A stretch of 64,000 bases of DNA. Origin: Cladocopium goreaui (taxonomy: Eukaryota > Sar > Dinophyceae > Suessiales > Symbiodiniaceae). The translations under genes and the position numbers were made by a program. The DNA lies in contig CAMXCT020006649.1 of assembly GCA_947184155.2 (NCBI GenBank), positions 311,792 to 375,791 on the forward strand, read 5' to 3'. Shown here piece by piece: positions 56,044 through 64,000 of the stretch (position 1 is the first letter of the stretch; each line of letters begins with the position of its first letter). The notes beneath the pieces were generated by a model, which ran no database searches, was not told the DNA's origin, and was given only the letters and a program-made list of their open reading frames with translations.

Positions 56044-56122
56044 CTTTTTGGATCGATCGAAATCACCGAGTTCCAAACGCGGCGTGGTGACATCACCGGA
56101 ATATGCGACCTCGACAAGCGCA
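56044..56122 (-). CDS. Internal exon
   Basis: Acceptor CTTGTCGAG|G, donor AAAAAG|GTTCCG, frame VAYSGDVTTPRLELGDFDRS KK. Possibly extended upstream (TWLNKVALVE). Confidence 0.6.
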
Positions 56123-56250
56123 ACTTTGTTCAACCACGTGGACTACGTGCAACCACCAAATTGATCCAAATGTTCATTCAAAGCAAAGCAACCACCTGTC
56201 TTCAATTCATGAAATGATAGTTTTTTTAAAAAAATGACGTGCCCATACGC

Positions 56251-56353
56251 AAAACTGAGTCCTGGACGAAAGCACTGAGGTGCGGTGAAGGTTCTCGTTC
56301 AGAAACTTCTGGCCCGCTGCAGTCGACATCAAATTTCGGAACCTGGCCATGGT
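56251..56353 (-). CDS. Possible first exon (start codon)
   Basis: ATG at 56,353 opens MARFRNLMSTAAGQKFLNEN then LHRTSVLSSRTQFC, before a possible GTATGG donor. The Arg/Ser/Ala-rich, acid-poor N-terminus would suit a mitochondrial targeting sequence (inference). No promoter can be recognised; dinoflagellates lack a usual TATA box. Confidence 0.5.
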
Positions 56354-56584
56354 GAAGCCGTGCAACAACACCCTGTTGGTTCAATCTTCATTTTTACTTG
56401 TGAAATCCTGTCCCATGTTTCCTATGCAACCCCACAATCTTGCGAACAGTGTGCTTACCAGTAGTACCGGGCAAGGCGGTGGCAAAAGTTTCAAAAATAA
56501 GAAACCTATAGGAGAGGTGAGATATCATGATGCGTGGATGGCGGAGCGAACCAACTGGAGGAAAGAAAGGTGGTTGAGGTTCTG

Positions 56585-56710
56585 GGTCTCCTCTCCCTCT
56601 CCCTCTCCCTCTCCCTCTCTCTCTCCCTCTCCCTCCCCTTCTCTCCCTCTCCCTCTCCCTCTCCCTCCCCTTCTCTCTCTCTCTCTCTCTCTCCCTCTCC
56701 CTCTCCCTCC

Positions 56711-56767
<57 letters not shown>

Positions 56768-56790
56768 CCCCCCTCTCTCTCTCACTCATC
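56585..56790 (+). repeat. (CT)n/(CCCTCT)n polypyrimidine tract
   Basis: About 200 bp of pyrimidine-only sequence, then CT repeats. Arg/Glu and Ser/Leu ORFs here are artefacts. Confidence 0.95.
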
Positions 56791-57115
56791 TAATCTAATC
56801 AAAATCTAATCTAGTCTAATCTAAATCTAATAATCTAAATCTAATCTATTCTATCTAATCTATCTAACCTAATCTGATCCAATCTAATCTAAATCTATCT
56901 AATCTAATCTGATGTAATCTGAATTTATTTAAACTATCTAACCTACTCTAATCCAATCCAGTACAATCTAAGCTAATCTAATCTAATCTAATCTAAGCTA
57001 ATTGTTCTAATCTATCTAGTCTATCTAATCTACCGAATCGATCTAATCTAATCTACTCTAATCTGATCTGCCTAAGCTTATCTTGACCTAATCTAGTCTT
57101 GTCTAAACCCGCTCA
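56791..57115 (+). repeat. (CTAAT)n degenerate pentanucleotide block
   Basis: CTAATCTAATCTAAATCTAA-type units with drift over 320 bp. No coding signal. Confidence 0.9.
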
Positions 57116-57518
57116 TCTATCTATCTATCTATCTATCTATCTAGCTATCTATCTATCTGTCGGTCTAGCTATCTATCTATCTATCTATCTATCTATCTGT
57201 CAATCTATCTATCTATCTAACCGCCTGTCAGCCTATCTATCTGTCTGTCTGTCTGTCTGTCTGGCTGGCTGGCTGGCTGGCTGTCTGTCTGTTTATTTTT
57301 CTATCTATCTATATCTATCTATCTGTCTCTCTCACTGTCTATCTGTTTCTCTGTCCATGTACGTATCTCTCTGGCAATCTCTCCCAATCTGTGTGTGTGT
57401 GTCTCTCTTTCTTTCTCTATCTCTCTGTCTCTCCAACTCTCCATCGCTCTCTCTCTCTCTCTCTCTTCCTCTATCTTTCTACCTATCTATCTTTCTGTCT
57501 GTCTACCTACCTATTTCG

Positions 57519-57571
<53 letters not shown>

Positions 57572-57655
57572 CCCCTCGATCTCGAGCTCCTTGTCCATCT
57601 CTATCTCTACCTCTTTCTCTACCTCTGTCTCTTTCTCTATCTATCCATGTAGCGA
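57115..57655 (+). repeat. (CTAT)n, (CTGT)n, (CTGG)n and (CT)n blocks
   Basis: Tetranucleotide blocks that change unit stepwise from CTAT to CTGT to CTGG, then CT repeats. A 189-codon Ser/Leu/Tyr ORF runs through it and is rejected. Confidence 0.95.
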
Positions 57656-57672
57656 CCTATGTATCTAATTGA

Positions 57673-57905
57673 AATGAAGCAATTCTGCGACCCTTCCTCA
57701 ATGTTTGAATTGGACAGCATCAAAAACGAAGCCATTCCGCGAGACATCCTTATTTTTTGAACTTGACAACATCAAAAACGAAGCAGCGCGAGACTTCCTC
57801 AACTTTTGAGCCTGACAGCATGAAAAACGAAGCAATTCTGCGAGACTTCCTCAATTTTCGAAGTTGACAACATCAAACGAAGTAATTCTGCGAGGCTTCC
57901 TTCAC
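57673..57905 (+). repeat. About 57-bp tandem repeat, 4 diverged copies
   Basis: Unit contains GAAGCAATTCTGCGAGACTT and CCTCAATTTTTGAA...GACAACATCAAAAAC. Copies differ by substitutions and short deletions. Confidence 0.8.
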
Positions 57906-58780
57906 AAATGGAAACTTGAGTGCAGAGCTGATGGCCTCGTACCAATGCGTTTTGCGATTTTTCTACTCCATCTGTTTAAAGTACTGCGCCTGCCACGAAA
58001 ACTTGAGGCCGGGCCATACAAAGTGCCGCACCTGTCACGCAAAATCACCTTAGCAAACCTGGATCTCATGCTCCAAAATGCAACCCATCTCAGGAAATCA
58101 GCGCACTGGCCTCCTGACATGTCTGACGCATGTGCCGCTTGTACGGCGCCCGCCACGCAAAATGCATCTTTGCAGAGGTGCAGAATCGATTGCGCCTACC
58201 ACACAAAACGAACGTCCAAAAGTGGTCCGAACATGTTGTGCTTCTGCCATTTTGACGTCGCCATGTGCTTCGCGCTACAACGCCGTGTGCTTCTTCAACA
58301 TCTCAACTTCCAAAAATGCTCTGAGACCGAGGTGTTTTGAGCATTTTGACTTGAAACTCTGCTTCACACACCACAGCGGCGTGCAGTTTCTGATTTCTCA
58401 TCTGACCAGATGTCTCCGCACCTGCCGCTTTAGGGAGCCTACTTTTCGAGAGACGGGTACATCACAACGATTTAATACCATGAATCCAAACCACGCTTGG
58501 GAACGGTTCAACCACGAAAAAAAATGCAAGTTTCAAACCACAATTTGGTTATTTCGGCAGCACGTATACTAATTAAATCCGCCCACACCGCTTTGGCGGT
58601 GAAGGCGTGCTTATTGGGGGGCAACAGCAACACTAAATGCTCAATGACATTTGTTAATATAGCAGTCGCTATATCAGCTTTAGCTGGGGGGGGGGCCAAA
58701 AACGGTTTCGCACCGAGACCAGAATACGGTGGTGTTTTCGACATTTTTCGAGGATTTTTGGGTGTCTGAGCGCAAGAGGG
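57906..58780. other. Non-repetitive spacer with degenerate CACGCAAAA motifs
   Basis: GCCTGCCACG(C)AAAA-like motifs recur irregularly at about 57,990, 58,034, 58,151 and 58,197, suggesting an old decayed tandem repeat. ORFs of 150-165 codons in two frames show no recognisable domain. Confidence 0.4.
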
Positions 58781-58849
58781 TATTGAAATGGAATTTTGGG
58801 TCATTTTGGTAGCTTTCCGGCAATGGAAAAACGGCCAAAAATGAAAAAA

Positions 58850-59330
58850 ACATTGTACATAGCAAGATTTTGCAGGGTTTTTGGATGCCAGAGCATTGAA
58901 AACACTGCAAAAACAAGTGTTTTGGACTGACGTTATAGCAAAAAACGTGTAAATTACCGTATGCTTGACTGGAAACATTACAAAAACACTGTCAAAAGCA
59001 ATGTTTTGGAAGGATTTACTGCCTTTATGGCAAAAAACGTGTAAATTACCGTCTGTTTGACTGGAAACATTGGAAAAACACTGTCAAAAACAATGTTTTG
59101 GAAAAATCATATATATAGATATATATATGTTGGAGTTGGCTACCGGCATTGGCACATGGAAAAATTGAAGAAAACACTGTAAATAGCGGTATTTTCAACG
59201 GTTGGGGAGATAAGGGAATTGGAAGCATTGTCGAACATGATGTTTTCGACCGGTTTTATGGCGACAAAAGTGTAAAGTACCGTGCTTTGAAGGAAACCAT
59301 TGCAAAAACATGGAAACACATTCAAAGAAC
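58850..59330 (+). repeat. About 106-bp diverged tandem repeat
   Basis: GGCAAAAAACGTGTAAATTACCG with CTGGAAACATT and CACTGTCAAAA recurs at 58,938, 59,030 and more weakly 59,258. About 3-4 units. Confidence 0.7.
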
Positions 59331-59373
59331 ACGGGATTTGGGGGACTATCTAGGCGTCGTTGTCTAGCTATTT

Positions 59374-59620
59374 GAAATTCCGCAGCTTGGGAAGCCCCCA
59401 CGGGGGGGAAAAGTGAAAATTCCCTAGCTTGGGGAGCCCCCACGGGGGGAAAAGTGGGAATTCCCTAGCTTGGGGAGCCCCCACGGGAGGGAAAAGTGAA
59501 AATTCCCTAGCTTGGGGAGCCCCCACGGGGGGGAAAAGTGAAAATTCCCTAGCTTGGGGAGCCCCCACGGGGGGGGAAAGTGAAAATTCTTAGCTTGGGG
59601 AGCCCCCACGAGGGAAAACC
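59374..59620 (+). repeat. 42-bp tandem repeat, about 6 copies
   Basis: Unit CCCTAGCTTGGGGAGCCCCC then ACGGGGGGAAAAGTGAAAATT. 42 is a multiple of three, so all frames give 14-residue repeats (for example LAWGAPTGGKSENS). It contains an inner palindrome, GGGGAGCCCC. Confidence 0.9.
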
Positions 59621-59999
59621 ACCCTTAGCCCCTCTCACGGACCGAAATAAACCTGCGGTGTGGGCGGCCACCCCACGCGAAGCGGGGTGAATATTTGTTG
59701 TAGGTCTCGTGTTGGTTTGATTTGGTTGGTTTTTTGTGTGCATATTATTGTATCTGTATAGTTCGGAATAGGGGTCATATTATACCTCGATGATGTGGCA
59801 TTCCATTTGGACATGTTTCTATGACTTTAGTTGTACACTCGGGAATATCAAGGGAAATGTTCATTATATATTCTACATTTCAGAGGCTCTACGAACCGGA
59901 TATGGATGTCAAGATGAATCCGCATCTTTATTTATACTACATCATATGAATATCCGCCGACCCCGCTTGCAGCAGGGGGAGCGCGTCAGAGGAGGAATT

Positions 60000-60355
60000 A
60001 CCAGCAGCAAGGGCCAAGAAGTCATTACAAGCAGCAAGGGCAAGAAGCAAGAAAACATGAAAGAAGAAGCAAGAAGCAAGAAGCAATTACAGGCAACAAG
60101 CGGCAAGAAGCAAGAAACAAGAAGCCAGGAAGCAACAAGCGGCTGGAAGACAGGTCAGAGAAGTCATTACAAACAGCAAGGGCAAGAAGAAAGAAAACAA
60201 GAAAGAAGAAGCAAGAAGCAAGAAGCAATTACAGGCAACAAGCGGCAAGAAGCAAGAAACAAGAAGCCAGGAAGCAACAAGCGGCTGGAAGACAGGTCAG
60301 AGAAGCAAGAAACAAGAAGCCAGGAAGCAACAAGCGGCTGGAAGACAGGTCAGAG
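60000..60355 (+). repeat. AAGAAGCAAGAAGC-type purine-rich repeat block
   Basis: Nested repeats of GCAAGAAGCAAGAAG, with a longer piece (GAAGCAACAAGCGGCTGGAA) present three times. It reads as Lys/Gln/Glu repeats. Joins directly to the satellite. Confidence 0.85.
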
Positions 60356-63300
60356 AGCTAGTTTTCTTGTCGATTCAGAAAGCAACGTTAGGCAGTGGGA
60401 GCCGTTGCCCGGAGGCTCGGTCCGTCCTTCAGGGCCCTGCTGTTTTGCTGTGGCGAGGGCGCCGTTTCTGAACCTTGACGGCTGGAAGAGAGCTAGTTTT
60501 CTTGCAGGTTCAGAAAGCAACGTTAGGCAGTGGGAGCCGTTGCCCGGAGGCTCGGTCCGTCCTTCAGGGCCCTGCTGTTTGGGCGTGGCGGAGGCGCCGT
60601 TTGTGTGCCTTGACGGCTGGAAGAGAGCTAGTTTGGGAGCCGTTGCCCGAGGCTCGGTCCGTCCTTCAGGGCCCTGCTGTTTTGCTGTGGCGAGGGCGCC
60701 GTTTGTGAGCCTTGACGGCTGGAAGAGAGCTAGTTTTCTTGTAGGTTCAGAAAGCAACGTTAGGCAGTGGGAGCCGTTGCCCGGAGGCTCGGTCCGTCCT
60801 TCAGGGCCCTGCTGTTTTGCTGTGGCGGGGGCGCCGTTTGTGAGCCTTGACGGCTGGAAGAGAGCTCGTTTGGGAGCCGTTGCCCGGAGGCTTCCGTCCT
60901 TCAGGCCCTGCTGTTTTGCTGTGGCGAGGGCGCCGTTGTGCGCCTTGACAGCTGGAAGAAAGCTAGTTTTCTTGCAGGTTCAGAAAGCAACGTTAGGCAG
61001 TGGGAGCCGTTGCCCGGAGGCTCGGTCCGCCTTCAGGGCCCTGCTGTTTTGCCGTGGCGGAGGCGCCGTTTGTGAGCCTTGACGGCTGGAAGAGAGCTAG
61101 TTTTCTTGTAGGTTCAGACGGCGTTAGGACTGGGGCCGTTGCCGGAGGCTCGGTCCGTCCTTCAGGGCCCTGCTGTTTTGCTGTGGCGAGGGCGCCGTTT
61201 GTGAACCTTGACGGCTGGAAGAGAGCTAGTTTGGGAGCCGTTGCCCGGGGCTCGGTCCGTCTTCAGGGCCCTGCTGTTTTGCTGTGGCGAGGCGCCTTTG
61301 TTGAGCTTGACGGCTGGAAGAGAAGCTAGTTTGGGAGCCGTTGCCCGGAGGCTCGGTCCGTCCTTCAGGGCCCTGCTGTTTTGCTGTGGCGAGGGCGCCG
61401 TTTGTGAGCCTTGACGGCTGGAAGAGAGCTAGTTTTCTTGTAGGTTCAGAAAGCCAGTGGGAGCCGTTGCCCGGAGGCTCGGTCCGTCCTTCAGGGCCCT
61501 GCTGTTTTGCTGTGGCGAGGGCGCCGTTTGTGAGCCTTGACGGCTGGAAGAGAGCTAGTTTTCTTGTAGGTTCAGAAAGCAACGTTAGGCACTGGGAGCC
61601 GTTGCCCGGAGGCTCGGTCCGTCCTTCAGGGCCCTGCTGTTTTGCTGTGGCGAGGGCGCCGTTTGTGAACCTTGACGGCTGGAAGAGAGCTAGTTTTCTT
61701 GTAGGTTCAGAAAGCAACGTTAGGCAGTGGGAGCCGTTGCCCGGAGGCTCGGTCCGTCCTTCAGGGCCCTGCTGTTTTGCTGTGGCGAGGGCGCCGTTTG
61801 TGAGCCTTGACGGCTGGAAGAGAGCTAGTTGGGAGCCGTTGCCTGGAGCTCGGTCCGTCCTTCAGGCCCTGCTGTTTTGCTGTGGCGAGGGCCCCGTTTG
61901 TGAGCCTTGACGGCTGGAAGAGAGCTAGTTTTCTTGTAGGTTCAGAAAGCACGTTAGGCAGTGGGAGCCGTTGCCCGGAGGCTCGGTCCGTCCTTCAGGG
62001 CCCTGCTGTTTGGCTGTGGCGAGGGCGCCGTTTGTGACCCTTGACGGCTGGAAGAGAGCTAGTTTTCTTGTAGGTTCAGAAAGCAACGTTAGGCAGTGGG
62101 AGCCGTTGCCCGGAGGCTCGGTCCGTCCTTCAGGGCCCTGCTGTTTTGCTGTGGCGAGGGCGCCGTTTGTGAGCCTTGACGGCTGGAAGAGAGCTATAGC
62201 TATAGTTTTCTTGTAGGTTCAGAAAGCAACGTTAGGCACTGGGAGCCGTTGCCCGGAGGCTCGGTCCGTCCTTCAGGGCCCTGCTGTTTTGCTGTGGCGA
62301 GGGCGCCGTTTGTGAGCCTTGACGGCTGGAAGAGGGGATGGATTCTAGTTTGGGAGCCGTTTTTTTCCCTGAGCTCGGTCGCGTCTTCATGCCCTGCTGT
62401 TTTTGCTGTGCGAGGGCCGTTTGTTACCTTTGACGGGTGGAAGAGAGCTTGTTTTCTTGTAGGTTCAGAAAGCAACGTTAGGCACTGGGGGCCGTTGCCC
62501 GGAGGCTCGGTCCGTCCTTCAGGGCCCTGCTGTTTTGCTGTGGCGAGGGCACCGTTTGTGAACCTTGACGGCTGGAAGAGAGCTAGTTTGGGAGCCGTTG
62601 CCCGGAGGCTCGGTCCGTCCTTCAGGGCCCTGCTGTTTTGCTGTGGCGAGGGCGCCGTTTGTGAGCCTTGACGGCTGGAAGAGAGCTAGTTTTCTTGTAG
62701 GGTCAGAAAGCAACGTTAGGCAGTGGGAGCCGTTGCCCGGAGGCTCGGTCCGTCCTTCAGGGCCCTGCTGTTTTGTGTGGCAGGGCGCTGTTTTGTGATC
62801 CTTGAACGGCTGGAAGAGAGCTAGTTTGGAGCCGTTGCCCGGAGGCTCGGTCCGTCCTTCAGGGCCCTGCTGTTTTGCTGTGGCGAGGGCGCCGTTTGTG
62901 AAGTCTTTGGACTGCTGAAGAAGAAGCTAGGTTTTCTGTATGGTTCAAACGCCAACGTTCGGCAGTGGGAGCCGTTGCCCCGGAGGCTCGGTCCGGCCTT
63001 CAGGGCCCCTGCTGTTTTTGCTGTGGCGAGGGCGCCGTTTGTGACTTGACGGCTGGAAGAGAGCTAGTTTTGGGAGCCGTTGCCCGGAGGCTCGGTCCGT
63101 CCTTCAGGGCCCTGCTGTTTTGCTGTGGCGAGGGCGCCGTTTGTGAGCCTTGACAGCTGGAAGAAAGCTAGTTTTCTTGCAGGTTCAGAAAGCAACGTTA
63201 GGCAGTGGGAGCCGTTGCCCGGAGGCTCGGTCCGTCCTTCAGGGCCCTGCTGTTTTGCTGTGGCGAGGGCGTCGTTTGTGAGCCTTGACGGCTGGAAGAG

Positions 63301-64000
63301 AGCTATAATGCTATAGTTTTCTTGCAGGTTCAGAAAGCAACGTTAGGCAGTGGGAGCCGTTGCCCGGAGGCTCCGTCCGTCCTTCAGGGCCCTGCTGTTT
63401 TGCTGTGGCGAGGGCGCCGTTTGTGAGCCTTGATGGCTGGAAGAGAGCTAGTTTGGGAGCCGTTGCCCGGAGGCTCGGTCCGTCCTTCAGGGCCCTGCTG
63501 TTTTGCTGTGGCGAGGGCGCCGTTTGTGAGCCTTGACGGCTGGAAGAGAGCTAGTTTTCTTGTAGGTTCAGAAAGCAATGTTAGGCACTGGGAGCCGTTG
63601 CCCGGAGGCTCGGTCCGTCCTTCAGGGCCCTGCTGTTTTGCTGTGGCGGAGGCGCCGTTTGTGAGCCTTGACGGCTGGAAGAGAGCTAGGTTGGGAGCCG
63701 TTGCCCGGAGGCTCGGTCCGTCCTTCAGGGCCCTGCTGTTTTGCTGTGGCGAGGGCGCCGTTTGTGAGCCTTGACGGCTGGAAGAGAGCTAGTTTTCTTG
63801 CAGGTTCAGAAAGCAACGTTAGGCAGTGGGAGCGGTTGCCCGGAGGCTCGGTCCGTCCTTCAGGGCCCTGCTGTTTGGGCGTGGCGGAGGCGCCGTTTGT
63901 GAGCCTTGACGGCTGGAAGAGAGCTAGGTTTGGAGCCGTTGCCCGGAGGCTCGGTCCGTCCCCTTCAGGGCCTGTGTTTTTGCTGGGCTTAAGGCGCGCC
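60356..64000 (+). repeat. Satellite of at least 29 units, 135/102 bp, continuing past the window
   Basis: The long unit (~135 bp) runs GAGAGCTAGTTTTCTTGTAG, GTTCAGAAAGCAACGTTAGG, then GGAGCCGTTGCCCGGAGGCT, a GTCCTTCAGGGCCCTGCTG core and TTGACGGCTGGAA. The short unit (~102 bp) lacks the TTTCTTGTAGGTTCAGAAAG part (33 bp). Both lengths are multiples of three, so a 430-codon plus-strand ORF (59,790-61,082) runs into it. Later copies carry frameshifts, and minus frames are open too, so I treat it as a satellite. Confidence 0.9.

Noticed and set aside
56394-56789. Arg/Glu-rich minus-strand ORFs
   Set aside because: Reverse reading of CCCTCT/CT repeats.
57099-57668. 189-codon Ser/Leu/Tyr ORF
   Set aside because: Encoded wholly by (CTAT)n, (CTGT)n and (CT)n; no protein-like segment.
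58680-58760. Start of a gene after the poly-G run near 58,685
   Set aside because: Frames are short, with no splice sites or recognisable motif.
59790-61082. 430-codon plus-strand ORF taken as a gene
   Set aside because: Two thirds is satellite and purine repeat whose unit lengths are multiples of three. Later units break the frame and the minus strand is open too. Kept only as a finding about the satellite.

Overview
The window looks like nuclear DNA of a dinoflagellate, most likely a Suessiales/Symbiodiniaceae-type genome; this is inferred, with no database search. The signs are very short exons (36-270 nt) in long introns, acceptors that nearly always read AG|G, a mixture of GT donors (GTGGAT, GTTGGN and GTGAGN recur) with some GC donors, hundreds of bases of simple repeats inside introns, and small foldback repeats. 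No rRNA, tRNA, CRISPR or transposase/reverse transcriptase gene was recognised. Nothing bacterial is visible. Most ATG-to-stop ORFs here are chance readings of introns or repeats. The real coding signal is a long run of spliced exons on the minus strand.

56.4 to about 0.4 kb, minus strand: exons occur every 0.2-1.5 kb. I cannot say how many genes this is. Neighbouring exons were joined by hand and kept only if the reading phase agreed. A first block (56.36-52.06 kb) may be a complete gene: it has a possible start at 56,353 with a basic, amphipathic N-terminus and an acidic C-terminus ending in TAA near 52,065. The block at 48.3-40.3 kb encodes repeated SH3b-like modules, each split over several exons. 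The block at 37.0-26.2 kb encodes a low-complexity charged region, an RRM-like half domain and a degenerate J-domain. The block at 24.6-17.8 kb encodes an alpha-helical repeat-like protein, with six consecutive exons that join in phase 0 for 380 codons. The block at 16.5-0.4 kb has further exons of unrecognised families, including a 13.5-12.9 kb chain and a Cys-rich exon at 9.0 kb.

Several introns in this run are built almost entirely from small inverted-repeat elements whose terminus (CCCTCTGGTAA...TTACCAGAGGG, flanked by TA) supplies a splice site. These behave like introners, meaning transposons that create introns. This is the most interesting signal in the window.

56.5-64.0 kb holds no convincing gene. 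It passes from CT-rich microsatellite, (CTAAT)n and (CTAT)n blocks, through diverged 57-bp and ~106-bp tandem repeats and a 42-bp repeat, into a satellite of at least 29 units that alternates between about 135 and 102 bp and runs off the right edge.
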